Shown: positions 10,450 through 20,447, numbered from the stretch's first letter. The stretch is DNA of 64,000 nucleotides from Geodermatophilus sabuli (GCF_900215145.1 NZ_OBDO01000002.1:310001-374000); one strand, 5' to 3'. A program made the numbers and translations. Notes: a model not told the origin generated them from the letters alone.

Positions 10450-11089
10450 CCGCAACCCGCCCGCCGAGGGCGAGGAGAAGGGGCTGGCGCAGGCCTCCCG
10501 CGGCGAGCTCGCCCGCCGCGATCGCGACGCCGGTCCCGTCAAGCGGTCCAGCTGGCTGCCCGGCCCCGGGCAGGGCTTCGGGGTCACCTTCGCGCAGATC
10601 TTCCGCAAGGTGACCACCGAGGAGTACCCCGAGGTCCCGAAGGTGACCAAGCCGCGCTACCACGGCCGGCACGTGCTCAACCGGCACCCGGACGGGCTGG
10701 AGAAGTGCGTCGGCTGTGAGCTGTGCGCCTGGGCCTGCCCCGCCGACGCCATCTACGTGGAGGGCGGCGACAACACCGAGGACGCGCGCTACTCACCCGG
10801 TGAGCGGTACGGGCGGATCTACCAGATCAACTACCTGCGCTGCATCTTCTGCGGGCTGTGCATCGAGGCCTGCCCGACCCGCTCGCTGACCATGAGCAAC
10901 GACTTCGAGCTCGCCGACGACAACCGCCGCGACCTCATCTACACCAAGGAGCAGCTGATGGCCCCCCTGCTGCCCGGCATGGAGGCCCCGCCGCACCCCA
11001 TGCGCCTCGGGGACGACGAGAAGGACTACTACGTGCGGACGCCGGACCCCACCTCGCCGGCCGAGCCCGTCGCGGAGGAGCGGACGTGA
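10442..11089 (+). CDS. nuoI: NADH-quinone oxidoreductase subunit I
   Basis: A 215-residue 8Fe ferredoxin-like subunit with clusters N6a and N6b. Ligands are Cys89, Cys92, Cys95, Cys99 ([12 protein letters not shown]) and Cys134, Cys137, Cys140, Cys144 ([12 protein letters not shown]). ATG 10442 overlaps the end of nuoH by eight bases and follows AGGAGG at 10429-10434, so it is preferred over an in-frame ATG at 10388 inside nuoH. The stop TGA opens copy 2 of the 79-bp repeat. Confidence 0.95.
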   Translation: MSDRNPPAEGEEKGLAQASRGELARRDRDAGPVKRSSWLPGPGQGFGVTFAQIFRKVTTEEYPEVPKVTKPRYHGRHVLNRHPDGLEKCVGCELCAWACPADAIYVEGGDNTEDARYSPGERYGRIYQINYLRCIFCGLCIEACPTRSLTMSNDFELADDNRRDLIYTKEQLMAPLLPGMEAPPHPMRLGDDEKDYYVRTPDPTSPAEPVAEERT

Positions 11090-11165
11090 CCGAGCTCGCG
11101 AGGTCACGCAGGGACACAGCAACGCGGGGCACAGACCCGACGAGCGCCAGCGAGGAGGAGCGGTG
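11087..11165 (+). repeat. 79-bp stop-to-start repeat, copy 2 (nuoI-nuoJ)
   Basis: Runs from the nuoI TGA to the nuoJ GTG, exactly 79 bases. The core ccgacgagcgccagcgag is identical to copies 3 and 4, and the first half (tgaccgag, cgcag, gacacagca) is closest to copy 1. GAGGAGGAG supplies the nuoJ ribosome binding site. Read in the nuoI frame after the stop it would encode a peptide ending TSASEE, the same tail that copy 4 gives to RplD. Confidence 0.87.
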
Positions 11166-11987
11166 AACCCGGACGTCGTCATCGGCACCGGCGAGGCCGT
11201 CGTCTTCTGGGTGCTCGGGCCGATCGCCCTCGCCGGGGCCCTCGGCATGGTGCTGTCCCGCAACGCCGTCCACTCGGCCCTGTGGCTGGTCAACACGATG
11301 CTGGCGTTGGGCGTCTTCTACGTCGTCCAGGAGGCGCCGTTCCTCGGCGCGGTGCAGATCATCGTCTACACCGGCGCGATCATGATCCTCTTCCTGTTCG
11401 TCCTCATGCTCGTCGGCCGGGACTCCTCCGACTCGGTGGTCGAGACCCTCCGCGGGCAGCGGGTGGCCGCGATCCTGCTGGGCATCGGCTTCGCCGGGCT
11501 GGTCGGCGCGGGCGTCGCCCGGGCCACCCAGGACCTCCCGGTCACCGGGCTGGCGGCGGTGCAGGGCGGGGAGAACAGCAACATCGAGGCGATCGCCGCG
11601 CTCATCTTCACCCGCTACCTGCTGGCCTTCGAGGTGACCAGCGCGCTGCTGATCACCGCCGCGGTCGGCGCCATGGTGCTGGCCCACATCGAGCGCGAGC
11701 CCGGCACCCGGCCCACCCAGAAGGAGCTCTCCCGCGCCCGGTTCCTCACCGACCGGCCGCAGACCCTGCCCGGCCCCGGCGTGTACGCCCGGGCCAACTC
11801 GGTCGCCGCACCGGCCCTGCTCCCCGACGGCCGGGTCGCCGAGGACAGCTTCGCCACCGGGATCGACCCCCAGGAGGTCGACCAGATGCCGCGTCCCACC
11901 GGCCGGGCCGAGCTGGGCAGCCCCGACGCGGCGCTCGGCACCCTGGACCCGGCACCCAGCGACATCCCGGGGGGACGGGACAGGTGA
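11163..11987 (+). CDS. nuoJ: NADH-quinone oxidoreductase subunit J
   Basis: A 274-residue membrane subunit of the proton-pumping arm. Five hydrophobic helices lie in residues 8-175; the conserved third-helix region [20 protein letters not shown] is visible at about 61-80. The last 90 residues are hydrophilic and Pro-rich, an actinobacterial extension. The GTG start is fixed by the repeat-borne GAGGAGGAG. The stop TGA begins repeat copy 3. Confidence 0.94.
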   Translation: MNPDVVIGTGEAVVFWVLGPIALAGALGMVLSRNAVHSALWLVNTMLALGVFYVVQEAPFLGAVQIIVYTGAIMILFLFVLMLVGRDSSDSVVETLRGQRVAAILLGIGFAGLVGAGVARATQDLPVTGLAAVQGGENSNIEAIAALIFTRYLLAFEVTSALLITAAVGAMVLAHIEREPGTRPTQKELSRARFLTDRPQTLPGPGVYARANSVAAPALLPDGRVAEDSFATGIDPQEVDQMPRPTGRAELGSPDAALGTLDPAPSDIPGGRDR

Positions 11988-12063
11988 GCGAGCGGGCGAG
12001 CTCACCGATGAGCACAGCAGCGCCGCGAACGCGGCCGACGAGCGCCAGCGAGGAGGACTCGTG
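11985..12063 (+). repeat. 79-bp stop-to-start repeat, copy 3 (nuoJ-nuoK)
   Basis: Runs from the nuoJ TGA to the nuoK GTG, 79 bases. It shares gcacagcagcgccg and cgcggccgacgagcgccag with copy 4 in rplD, so copies 3 and 4 form one subtype and copies 1 and 2 another. GAGGAG lies a few bases before the nuoK start. Confidence 0.87.
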
Positions 12064-12360
12064 AGCCTGACCCACTACCTGGTGCTCGCGGCGATCCTGT
12101 TCACCATCGGCGCGGTCGGCGTCCTCGTGCGGCGCAACGCCATCGTCGTCTTCATGTGCATCGAGCTGATGCTCAACTCGGTGAACCTGACGCTGGTCAC
12201 CTTCGCCCGGGCCAGCGGCACCCTCGACGGCCAGATCATGGCGTTCTTCGTCATGGTCGTCGCCGCCGCGGAGGTCGTCGTCGGCCTCGCGATCATCATG
12301 TCGATCTACCGGACCCGCCGGTCGGCGTCGGTCGACGACGCCAACCTGCTCAAGTACTGA
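12061..12360 (+). CDS. nuoK: NADH-quinone oxidoreductase subunit K
   Basis: A 99-residue subunit with three membrane helices, homologous to Mrp antiporter MnhC. The helix-2 motif [13 protein letters not shown] contains the conserved Glu of the proton path; a second acidic residue lies in helix 3 ([12 protein letters not shown]). Length is exactly that of the family. Its GTG start and ribosome binding site are provided by repeat copy 3; nuoL follows 16 bp downstream. Confidence 0.95.
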   Translation: MSLTHYLVLAAILFTIGAVGVLVRRNAIVVFMCIELMLNSVNLTLVTFARASGTLDGQIMAFFVMVVAAAEVVVGLAIIMSIYRTRRSASVDDANLLKY

Positions 12361-12376
12361 GAACGGGGATCCGGGG

Positions 12377-14272
12377 ATGGACACCGTGCCCGCCGACGGG
12401 CTGCTCGCCGCCTCCTGGCTGCTGATCGCGCTGCCGCTGGCCGGCGCCGCCGTGCTGCTGCTCGGCGGCCGGCGCACCGACCGCTGGGGCCACCTGCTCG
12501 GCACGGGCACGGTGGTCGCCGCCTTCGTGCTCGGCCTGCTCTGCACGTTCGCCCTCGACGGGCGGCAGGTGGACGTCGACCTGTTCACCTTCGCCGCCAC
12601 CGGCTCGCTCGACGTGCAGGCCGGGCTGCTGTACGACCCGCTGTCGGCGGTGTTCGTCCTGCTGATCACCGGCGTGGGCGCGCTGATCCACGTCTACTCG
12701 ATCGGCTACATGGCGCACGACCCGCGGCGCCGCCGGTTCTTCGCCTACCTCAACCTCTTCATCGCGGCGATGCTGCTGCTGGTCCTCGCCGACAACTTCG
12801 TGGCCCTCTACGTGGGCTGGGAGGGCGTGGGCCTGGCCTCCTACCTGCTCATCGCCTTCTGGCACGAGCGCCCGTCGGCGGCGACCGCCGCGAAGAAGGC
12901 GTTCATCATGAACCGGGTCGGTGACGTCGGGCTGGCGCTGGCCATCTTCGTGATGTTCGCCCAGCTCGGCACGGTCACCTTCGAGGGCGTCTTCGGGTCG
13001 GTCGGCGTGCTCGCCGGCGGCACGGTCACCGCGATCGGCCTGCTGCTGCTCCTGGGCGCCTGCGGCAAGTCCGGCCAGTTCCCGCTGCAGGCGTGGCTCC
13101 CCGACGCGATGGAGGGCCCGACCCCGGTCTCGGCGCTCATCCACGCCGCGACGATGGTCACCGCCGGCGTGTACCTCATCGCCCGCAGCGCCCCGATCTA
13201 CGACCAGACACCGACTGCGCGTGCCGTCGTCCTGGCCGTCGGCGCGGTCACGCTGATGATCGGGGCGATCGCCGGCTGCGCCCAGGACGACATCAAGAAG
13301 GTGCTGGCCTACTCCACGGTCAGCCAGATCGGCTACATGTTCCTGGCCGTCGGCCTCGGCCCGGCCGGCTACGTGGCGGCGCTGGCGCACCTGCTCACCC
13401 ACGGTTTCTTCAAGGCCGGGCTGTTCCTCGGCGCCGGCTCGGTCATGCACGCCATGAACGACTCGGTGGACATGCGCCGCTACGGCGGGCTGGCCTCGAA
13501 GATGAAGGTCACCTTCGTGACCTTCGGGCTGGGCTACCTGGCGCTGATCGGCTTCCCGTTCCTGTCCGGCTTCTACAGCAAGGACGCGATCATCGAGGCC
13601 GCGTTCGACCGGGGCGACGGCTGGGGCTACGTGCTGGGCGCGGTCGCCATCCTCGCCGCCGGGCTGACCGCCTTCTACATGACCCGGCTGATGCTCCTGA
13701 CCTTCGGCGGTCGCCCGAGGTGGGAGGACGGCGTCCACCCGCACGAGTCGCCGTCGGTCATGACCGTGCCGATGATCGTGCTCGCCGTCGGGTCGGTGCT
13801 CGCCGGCTTCCTGCTGGTCGTCGCCTTCCCGCTCGAGGAGTGGCTGGCGCCGGTGTTCGGGGAACCGGAGGGGGCCGAGCACGTGGTCGCTCCGCTGGTG
13901 GTCAGCGTGCTGGTGACCCTCGTGATGGTGCTCGGCGCCGGCACGGCCTGGCTGTTCGTCGGCCGCCGCGAGGTGCCGCTGACCGCGCCGGTGCGGGTGT
14001 CGCCGGTGGTCCGTGCCGCCCGCCGCGCGCTGTACGCCGACACGGTCAACGAGTCCCTGTTCATGCGGCCGGGGCAGTGGCTGACCCGCGCGCTGGTGTT
14101 CGTCGACAACCGCGGGGTGGACGGCGCGGTGAACGGGCTGGCCGCCACGCTGGGTGGCTCGTCGTCGCGGCTGGGCCGTGCCCAGACCGGTTTCGTCCGC
14201 TCCTACGCCCTCTCGATGCTCGGCGGCGCCGTCGTCGTCGCCGGGGCGCTGCTGGCGGTGACGGCCGGATGA
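12377..14272 (+). CDS. nuoL: NADH-quinone oxidoreductase subunit L
   Basis: A 631-residue antiporter-like proton channel at the far end of the membrane arm. It has about 16 hydrophobic segments. Conserved antiporter features include [15 protein letters not shown] (acidic residue of helix 5), [31 protein letters not shown] split as [19 protein letters not shown] and [12 protein letters not shown], and a long C-terminal lateral helix region. The start ATG lies 16 bp behind nuoK after ggatccgggg. Confidence 0.95.
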   Translation: MDTVPADGLLAASWLLIALPLAGAAVLLLGGRRTDRWGHLLGTGTVVAAFVLGLLCTFALDGRQVDVDLFTFAATGSLDVQAGLLYDPLSAVFVLLITGVGALIHVYSIGYMAHDPRRRRFFAYLNLFIAAMLLLVLADNFVALYVGWEGVGLASYLLIAFWHERPSAATAAKKAFIMNRVGDVGLALAIFVMFAQLGTVTFEGVFGSVGVLAGGTVTAIGLLLLLGACGKSGQFPLQAWLPDAMEGPTPVSALIHAATMVTAGVYLIARSAPIYDQTPTARAVVLAVGAVTLMIGAIAGCAQDDIKKVLAYSTVSQIGYMFLAVGLGPAGYVAALAHLLTHGFFKAGLFLGAGSVMHAMNDSVDMRRYGGLASKMKVTFVTFGLGYLALIGFPFLSGFYSKDAIIEAAFDRGDGWGYVLGAVAILAAGLTAFYMTRLMLLTFGGRPRWEDGVHPHESPSVMTVPMIVLAVGSVLAGFLLVVAFPLEEWLAPVFGEPEGAEHVVAPLVVSVLVTLVMVLGAGTAWLFVGRREVPLTAPVRVSPVVRAARRALYADTVNESLFMRPGQWLTRALVFVDNRGVDGAVNGLAATLGGSSSRLGRAQTGFVRSYALSMLGGAVVVAGALLAVTAG

Positions 14273-14303
14273 GCAGGCCGACTTCGGATCGAGAGGCGCT
14301 GTC

Positions 14304-15929
14304 GTGAACGACTTCCCGTTCCTGCTCACCATGATCGCCGTCCCGGCGGTGGGCGCCGCGGTGGTCGCCGCGCTGCCCCGGGGCCGCGACGTCCTGGCCA
14401 AGCAGGTCGCCCTCGGCGTGAGCGCGCTGGTGTTCCTGCTCGCCGTGCTGGCGACGATCGCGTTCGACGCCGGTGGCGACCGGTTCCAGCTGACCACCTC
14501 GGTGTCCTGGATCCCGGACTTCGGCGTCGACTTCGCCCTCGGCGTCGACGGCATCGCGCTGGTGATGCTGCTGCTCATCGGCGTCCTCGTGCCGGTGGTC
14601 GTCGTCGCCTCGTGGCGCGACACCCCGCCCGCCAACCGGTCGATGAGCACCTTCTTCGCCTGGCTGCTGCTGCTCGAGGCGATGATGGTCGGCGTCTTCG
14701 CCGCGACCGACGTCTTCCTCTTCTACGTCTTCTTCGAGGCGATGCTCGTCCCGATGTACTTCCTGATCGGCAGCTTCGGCGGACCGCGACGGCAGTACGC
14801 GGCGGTCAAGTTCTTCCTCTACAGCCTGGTCGGCGGCCTGGTCATGCTCGCCGCCGTCATCGGCCTGTACGTGGTGAGCAGCAGCGAGCTGGGGGAGGGC
14901 ACCTTCGCCTTCGACGCGCTGCGCCAGATCGAGATCGACCCGGGCGTGCAGAAGCTGCTCTTCCTCGGGTTCTTCGTCGCCTTCGCGATCAAGGCGCCGC
15001 TGGTGCCGTTCCACACCTGGCTGCCCGACTCCGGTGCCGAGGCACCCATCGGCGGCGCGGTGCTGCTCGTCGGCGTCCTGGACAAGGTCGGCACCTTCGG
15101 CTTCATCCGCTACTGCCTGCCGCTGTTCCCCGACGCCTCCCGCGACCTCGCGCCGTTCGTGCTGGTGCTCGCCGTCGCCGGCATCCTCTACGCGGCCCTG
15201 CTGGCGATGGGACAGTCCGACCTCAAGCGCTGGGTGTCCTACACGTCGATCGCGCACTTCGGTTACATCGCGCTGGGCATCTTCGCCTTCACCACGGAGG
15301 CCGGCACCGGAGCGGTGCTGTACATGGTCAACCACGGCATCGCGACCGGACTGCTGTTCCTCATCGTCGGCATGCTGATCGCCCGCGGCGGCTCCCGGCA
15401 GATCGCCGACTACGGGGGGATCGCCGCGCAGGCCCCCAAGCTGGCCGGCGCGTTCCTCATCGCCTGCCTGGCCGCGCTCGCGCTGCCCGGCACCAACAGC
15501 TTCGTCAGCGAACTGCTCGTCCTGATCGGGTCGTTCCCGTCCGTGCCGGTGTTCACGATCCTGGCGACGGCCGGGATCATCCTGGCCGCGCTGTACTCGC
15601 TGCTGGTCTACCAGCGCACGATGCACGGCCCGCCGCGTGGCGTGCTGCTGGAGGCCGGCACCGGGCCCACCCCCGCCGAGCCGGTCGGCGGCAGCGGCAC
15701 GGCCACCGTGACCGCGCCGGCGCCCGCGGCGGCGCGGCTGCGGGTGCGGGACCTGTCCCGGCGGGAGCTGGCCGTCGCCGGGCCGATGGTCGCGCTGATC
15801 ATCGCGCTGGGCGTCTACCCGCAGCCGCTCATCGACCTCATCGAGCCGGCCGTCGCCGCCACGATGAGCGACATCGGAGCCGACCCCGCCGGCGTGCAGC
15901 CGGCCACCGACACCGAGGGGACCGACTGA
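14304..15929 (+). CDS. nuoM: NADH-quinone oxidoreductase subunit M
   Basis: A 541-residue antiporter-like membrane subunit. FEAMLVPMYFLIGSFGG carries the key Glu, KAPLVPFHTWLPDSGAEAP is the subunit M signature, and about 14 helices are visible. A 35-residue Pro/Ala-rich loop near residues 450-485 precedes the last helix and is not part of the usual core. GTG 14304 follows gagaggcgct. The stop TGA overlaps the nuoN ATG (TGATG). Confidence 0.95.
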   Translation: MNDFPFLLTMIAVPAVGAAVVAALPRGRDVLAKQVALGVSALVFLLAVLATIAFDAGGDRFQLTTSVSWIPDFGVDFALGVDGIALVMLLLIGVLVPVVVVASWRDTPPANRSMSTFFAWLLLLEAMMVGVFAATDVFLFYVFFEAMLVPMYFLIGSFGGPRRQYAAVKFFLYSLVGGLVMLAAVIGLYVVSSSELGEGTFAFDALRQIEIDPGVQKLLFLGFFVAFAIKAPLVPFHTWLPDSGAEAPIGGAVLLVGVLDKVGTFGFIRYCLPLFPDASRDLAPFVLVLAVAGILYAALLAMGQSDLKRWVSYTSIAHFGYIALGIFAFTTEAGTGAVLYMVNHGIATGLLFLIVGMLIARGGSRQIADYGGIAAQAPKLAGAFLIACLAALALPGTNSFVSELLVLIGSFPSVPVFTILATAGIILAALYSLLVYQRTMHGPPRGVLLEAGTGPTPAEPVGGSGTATVTAPAPAAARLRVRDLSRRELAVAGPMVALIIALGVYPQPLIDLIEPAVAATMSDIGADPAGVQPATDTEGTD

Positions 15930-17491
15930 TGCTCAGCGCGGCGGACGCGATCACGGCCCCGAGCCTGTCCCTGGGCGCCCTGGCGCCGCTGCTGGTCGTC
16001 TTCGGCGCCGCCTGCATCGGTGTCCTCGTGGAGGCCTTCGGCCCGCGGGAGCGCCGGCACGCGGTCCAGGTGGCCGTGGCGCTGGTCGGCACGGTCGGCG
16101 GCCTGGTCACCACCCTCCTCCTGGTCGGCGAACGGCAGGTCACCGCGGGCGGAGCGCTCGCCGTCGACGGCGCCTCGGTCTTCCTGATGGCCACCATCGC
16201 CGGGCTCGGGGCGCTGTCGGTCCTGCTGTTCGCCGAGCGCTCGCTGGACCCGGCGCGTTCGGCGTTCGTCGCCGCCGCCGCGGTGCCCGCCGGCAGCCCG
16301 CGCGACCGCGAACTGCTGACCGCCCACCGGGTGCAGACCGAGGTCTACCCCCTGGCGACCTTCGCCATCGGCGGCATGATGCTGTTCGTCGCGGCCAACG
16401 ACCTGCTCATCATGTTCGTCGCGCTCGAGGTGCTCAGCCTCCCGCTGTACCTGATCAGCGGCCTGGCCCGGCGCCGGCGGTTGCTGTCGCAGGAGGCGGC
16501 GGTCAAGTACTTCCTCCTGGGCTCCTTCGCCTCGGCGTTCTTCCTCTACGGACTGGCGCTGGTCTACGGCGCCACCGGCAGCGTCCGGCTCGCCGACATC
16601 CGCACCGCGTCCGCCGCCGGCGGCACCGACGTGCTGCTGGTGCTCGGGCTGGGCCTGCTGTTCGTCGGCCTCATGTTCAAGGCCAGCGTCGCGCCGTTCC
16701 ACGCCTGGACACCGGACGTGTACCAGGGTGCGCCGACGCCGGTCACCGCCTTCATGGCCGCCTGCACCAAGGTCGCCGCCTTCGGGGCCATCCTGCGGCT
16801 GCTCTACGTGGCCTTCGGCACCAGCGAGTGGACCTGGCGGCCGCTGGTGTACGGCATCGCCATCGTCTCCATGGTGGTCGGGGCGGTCCTCGGCCTCACC
16901 CAGACCGACATCAAGCGGATGCTCGCCTACTCCTCCATCGCGCACGCCGGCTTCCTGCTCACCGGCGTCATCGGCTACGGCGGCGGCGCGGACGGGCAGG
17001 GCACCGGGCTCGGCGGCACGATGTTCTACCTGCTGGCCTACGGGCTCACCACCCTCGGCGCCTTCGCCGTCGTCACCCTCCTCCGCGACGGTGACGGCGA
17101 GGCCACCCACCTGTCGAAGTGGGCGGGGCTGGCCCGGCGGTCGCCGCTGACCGCGGCCGTCATGGGCCTGTTCCTGCTCGCGCTCGCCGGCATCCCGCTC
17201 ACCAGCGGCTTCACCGGCAAGTTCGCCGTCTTCCGGCCGGCCATCGACGACGGCGCGTGGCCGCTGGTGGTGGTGGCGCTGCTGGCCAGTGCGGTGGCGG
17301 CGTTCTTCTACCTGCGGGTGCTCGTGCTCATGTACTTCAGCGAGCCCGCCGCGGACGGGCCCACGGTCGGCGTGCCGGGTCTGCCCACGACGATCGTGCT
17401 CGCGGTGACCGTCACCGCCACCGTCGTGCTGGGCGTCGTCCCCGGGGCGGTGCTCGACCTCGCCGAGCAGGCGGCTAGATTCGTCGGTTGA
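15929..17491 (+). CDS. nuoN: NADH-quinone oxidoreductase subunit N
   Basis: A 520-residue antiporter-like membrane subunit, the third proton channel. Landmarks: FVALEVLSLPLYLISG (acidic residue of helix 5), FKASVAPFHAWTPDVYQGAPTPVTAF and the LAYSSIAHAGFLL helix. ATG 15929 overlaps the nuoM stop by one base; the frame is open upstream through nuoM but that region is a shadow. Its own stop overlaps the next gene in the same TGATG manner, tying quinone side-chain synthesis to the operon. Confidence 0.94.
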   Translation: MLSAADAITAPSLSLGALAPLLVVFGAACIGVLVEAFGPRERRHAVQVAVALVGTVGGLVTTLLLVGERQVTAGGALAVDGASVFLMATIAGLGALSVLLFAERSLDPARSAFVAAAAVPAGSPRDRELLTAHRVQTEVYPLATFAIGGMMLFVAANDLLIMFVALEVLSLPLYLISGLARRRRLLSQEAAVKYFLLGSFASAFFLYGLALVYGATGSVRLADIRTASAAGGTDVLLVLGLGLLFVGLMFKASVAPFHAWTPDVYQGAPTPVTAFMAACTKVAAFGAILRLLYVAFGTSEWTWRPLVYGIAIVSMVVGAVLGLTQTDIKRMLAYSSIAHAGFLLTGVIGYGGGADGQGTGLGGTMFYLLAYGLTTLGAFAVVTLLRDGDGEATHLSKWAGLARRSPLTAAVMGLFLLALAGIPLTSGFTGKFAVFRPAIDDGAWPLVVVALLASAVAAFFYLRVLVLMYFSEPAADGPTVGVPGLPTTIVLAVTVTATVVLGVVPGAVLDLAEQAARFVG

Positions 17492-18549
17492 TGACCGGAG
17501 CCAGCGCCGCCGTCGACGGGGACACCCCGGCCGAGACCTGGCAGCGGATCTCGACCCCTGCCTCGACGATCGGGCCGTGGCTGCCCGAGGGGGACCTCGG
17601 CGTCCGCCTCGCCGACGGCCTGGCACGGGTGGAGGCGACGCTGCTGGAGGCCGTGGACAGTGACCACGACTTCGTCTCCCAGGCCGCCGGGCACCTCGTC
17701 GCCGCGGGCGGCAAGCGGTTCCGGCCCCTGCTGGCGCTGCTCGCCGCCGAGCTGGGCGACCCACACGCCCCGGGGGTCACCGAGGCCGCCGTCGTCTGCG
17801 AGCTCACCCACCTGGCCACGCTGTACCACGACGACGTCATGGACGAGGCCGCCGTCCGGCGTGGGGCGCCGAGTGCCAACAGCCGGTGGTCCAACAGCAT
17901 CGCCATCCTCACCGGCGACTTCCTCTTCGCCCGGGCCTCCGACCTGCTCGCCGACCTCGGTCCGGAGGCGGTGCGCATCCAGGCCCGCACCTTCGAGCGG
18001 CTGGTCACCGGCCAGATCCTGGAGACCGTCGGCCCCCGTCCCGGCGCCGACCCGGTCGCCCACCACCTGCAGGTGCTGGCGGACAAGACCGGCTCGCTGG
18101 TCGCGACCTCGGCGCGGTTCGGTGCCTCCTTCGCCGGGGTGGGGGAGGAACTGGTGGCCGCGCTGACCGCCTTCGCCGAGGAGGTCGGGGTGGCCTTCCA
18201 GCTCTCCGACGACCTGCTCGACATCGTCAGCCGGGACGGCGCCTCCGGGAAGTCGCCGGGTACCGACCTGCGCGAGGGCATCGTCACGCTCCCCGCGCTG
18301 TTCGCGCTGGCCGGCGAGGACCCCGCCGAGCAGCGGCTGCGGGAGCTGGTCGCCCGTCCGCTCCCCGACGACGGCGAGCACGCCGAGGCGCTGGGTCTGC
18401 TGCGGTCGTCGGCGTCCCTGGACCGGGCCACCGGCGTCCTGCGCGAGTACGCCGACCGGGCACGCGCCCGCCTCGCGGCGGTCCCCGAGGGGCCGGTCCG
18501 GGAGGCGCTCGCCGCGCTGTGCGAGTACGTCGTCACGCGCACAAGCTGA
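17491..18549 (+). CDS. Polyprenyl diphosphate synthase (menaquinone side chain)
   Basis: A 352-residue trans-isoprenyl diphosphate synthase. Both aspartate-rich motifs are intact: DDVMD at 114-118 for the allylic substrate and DDLLD at 240-244 for IPP, plus GGKRFRPLL near residue 71. It elongates farnesyl or geranylgeranyl diphosphate with IPP units. Coupling to nuoN by TGATG and the menaquinone reductase-like gene at the window start argue for menaquinone tail synthesis (heptaprenyl to nonaprenyl, length not predictable here). A TTG one codon upstream is a less likely start. Confidence 0.9.
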   Translation: MTGASAAVDGDTPAETWQRISTPASTIGPWLPEGDLGVRLADGLARVEATLLEAVDSDHDFVSQAAGHLVAAGGKRFRPLLALLAAELGDPHAPGVTEAAVVCELTHLATLYHDDVMDEAAVRRGAPSANSRWSNSIAILTGDFLFARASDLLADLGPEAVRIQARTFERLVTGQILETVGPRPGADPVAHHLQVLADKTGSLVATSARFGASFAGVGEELVAALTAFAEEVGVAFQLSDDLLDIVSRDGASGKSPGTDLREGIVTLPALFALAGEDPAEQRLRELVARPLPDDGEHAEALGLLRSSASLDRATGVLREYADRARARLAAVPEGPVREALAALCEYVVTRTS

Positions 18550-18571
18550 GCGGGGACGGCATGCTGGGCGG

Positions 18572-19777
18572 GTGCGCGCCCGCCTGACCTGCCTGATCGC
18601 CGCCGTGGCACTGCTGGGTGCCTGCAGTGGCGACGGCGAGGTCTCACCCCCCGGGGCCACGCGGACGCCGTCGTCGGGCATCGTCGCCCCCACGACGACG
18701 ACCGCGCCGCCGGCCGTGGCCCCCGCCCTCGACGTCGCGGTGCTGGCCGACGACCTCGACCACCCCTGGGACGTCGCCCAGGCGCCCGACGGCACCCTCC
18801 TCGTCGACGAGCGCGGTGGCGGCCTCACCGCCGTCCTCCCCGACGGCACGGTGCAGGACGTCGCGGCCGACTTCGGCGACCTCTTCGCGACGGGGGAGAC
18901 CGGTCTCATGGGCCTGGTGCTCGACCCGGCGTTCCAGCAGAACCGGCGCTTCTACACCTGCCAGGGGCGGCAGGACGGCGGAGGCCGCTCGATCGCCGTG
19001 GTCGCCTGGACCGTCGACCCGGCGTGGCGCACGGCCACCCGCGTCGCCGACCCGCTGCTGGGGGGCATCCCGGTCAACGAGCGCTCGGGTCGGCACGGGG
19101 GCTGCCGGCTGCGCTTCGACCCCACCGGCGCGATGCTCGTGGGCACCGGGGACAACGCCGTGTCGGAGAACCCGCAGGACCTCGGCACCCTCGCCGGCAA
19201 GGTGCTCCGCATCGACGCCGCCACCGGCGCGCCCGCGGCCGGCAACCCGTTCGCTGATCGCTCCGGCGTCGCCGCGTACCTGTGGACCTACGGGCACCGC
19301 AACGTGCAGGGGCTGGCGGTGCGCCCCGGGGGCGGCGAGGTCTTCGCCGCCGAGCAGGGCACCGCCGTGGACGACGAGGTGACCCTGCTGGAGTCCGGCG
19401 GCAACGGTGGTTACCGGCCGGGGCCCGGCTACGACGAGCGGGTGCCGATGACCGACCCCGCGCTGCCCGACGTCCTGCCGGCCACCTGGGCCTCGGGGGA
19501 CCCCACCATCGCCACGTGCGGCGTCACCTTCCTCGAGGGCAGCCAGTGGCAGGCCTACGAGGGGCTGCTCCTCATCGGCGTCCTCAAGGACCGCGGGGTG
19601 CTGGCGCTGCGCGTGGCCGACGACGGCGCGCTGCTCGAGCAGTTCCGGCTGCCGGAGCTGGAGGGCCGGTACGGGCGCATCCGCACCGTTCAGCAGGGCG
19701 TCGACGGCGCCCTGTACGTCACCACGGACAACGGTGACGACGCAGACCAGCTACTGCGGGTCACGCCCCGCCCCTGA
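18572..19777 (+). CDS. Glucose/sorbosone dehydrogenase family lipoprotein
   Basis: A 401-residue exported protein. The N-terminus has a lipobox, LLGAC with Cys at residue 18, so it is probably lipid-anchored outside the membrane. The rest is a beta-propeller of the soluble PQQ-dependent sugar dehydrogenase type: DHPWDVAQAPDGTLLVDER, GETGLMGLVLDP, GRHGGCRLRFDPTGAMLVGTGD, and YLWTYGHRNVQGLAVRP with the conserved HRN. Family members oxidise aldoses such as glucose or related sugars; the substrate here is unknown. The GTG start lies 22 bp behind the polyprenyl synthase. Confidence 0.82.
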   Translation: MRARLTCLIAAVALLGACSGDGEVSPPGATRTPSSGIVAPTTTTAPPAVAPALDVAVLADDLDHPWDVAQAPDGTLLVDERGGGLTAVLPDGTVQDVAADFGDLFATGETGLMGLVLDPAFQQNRRFYTCQGRQDGGGRSIAVVAWTVDPAWRTATRVADPLLGGIPVNERSGRHGGCRLRFDPTGAMLVGTGDNAVSENPQDLGTLAGKVLRIDAATGAPAAGNPFADRSGVAAYLWTYGHRNVQGLAVRPGGGEVFAAEQGTAVDDEVTLLESGGNGGYRPGPGYDERVPMTDPALPDVLPATWASGDPTIATCGVTFLEGSQWQAYEGLLLIGVLKDRGVLALRVADDGALLEQFRLPELEGRYGRIRTVQQGVDGALYVTTDNGDDADQLLRVTPRP

Positions 19778-19899
19778 GCTACCACGGAACTGCGGGATTT
19801 TTCTTTGCGGTCTTGTGACGGAACTCCCCGTCTCGGAAGGGTCGCGGGGGTCCGAAGAGACGGCCGCACCGCCGCGGCCCATGTGGAGGGGGATCTCCC

Positions 19900-20406
19900 A
19901 TGCAGCACCGTTCACGCCTGCTTCTCGTCGTACCGGCCGCTACGGCGCTGGTCTTCACCGGCATCTCGCCCGCCCTGGCGGGTGGTGGCGACGGCCACCA
20001 CGACGACGACGCCTGGGCCAAGGTCGTCGACATCAACGACGAGGCCGAACTCGGGGACGACGGCGACGAGCTCGACGTCACGTTCACGTACGAGTGCGAC
20101 GACGACGATGACGAGTACGACATCAGCGCCGACGTGACCGCCAAGAACCGCCACGAGGACATCCGCTACGAGGGGGACAAGGCCCTCGACTGCAACGGCG
20201 AGGAGAACGAGATCACCGTCACGCTGGAGAAGAAGGACGAGGCCGCCGAGGAGGGTGACTGGGTCAAGGTGACGGTGACCATCAACGACGACGACGACGA
20301 GCTCGCCGAAGAGTCCGAGTGGGTCGAGGTCGTCGATGACGACAACGGCGACGACAAGGACAACGGCGACGACGACAAGGACGACGACAAGGGCAAGGGC
20401 CACTGA
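19900..20406 (+). CDS. Secreted aspartate-rich protein of unknown function
   Basis: A 168-residue protein not assigned to any family I recognise. It has a clear signal peptide (MQHRSRLLLVVPAATALVF, cleavage likely after SPALA near residue 26). The mature part is extremely acidic, with Asp runs (DDDDD near 66-70; DDDD near 128), two Cys (about residues 65 and 95) that could pair, and a C-terminal tail of Asp, Lys, Asn and Gly repeats ending DKGKGH. An Asp-rich calcium- or metal-binding surface protein is possible but only inferred. The upstream 120 bp is comparatively AT-rich (ggatttttctttg at 19794) and may hold its promoter. Monocistronic, with a strong terminator. Confidence 0.72.
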   Translation: MQHRSRLLLVVPAATALVFTGISPALAGGGDGHHDDDAWAKVVDINDEAELGDDGDELDVTFTYECDDDDDEYDISADVTAKNRHEDIRYEGDKALDCNGEENEITVTLEKKDEAAEEGDWVKVTVTINDDDDELAEESEWVEVVDDDNGDDKDNGDDDKDDDKGKGH

Positions 20407-20447
20407 CCCCACTGGAGGTCCCCGGCACTGAGGCCGGGAGGCACGGA

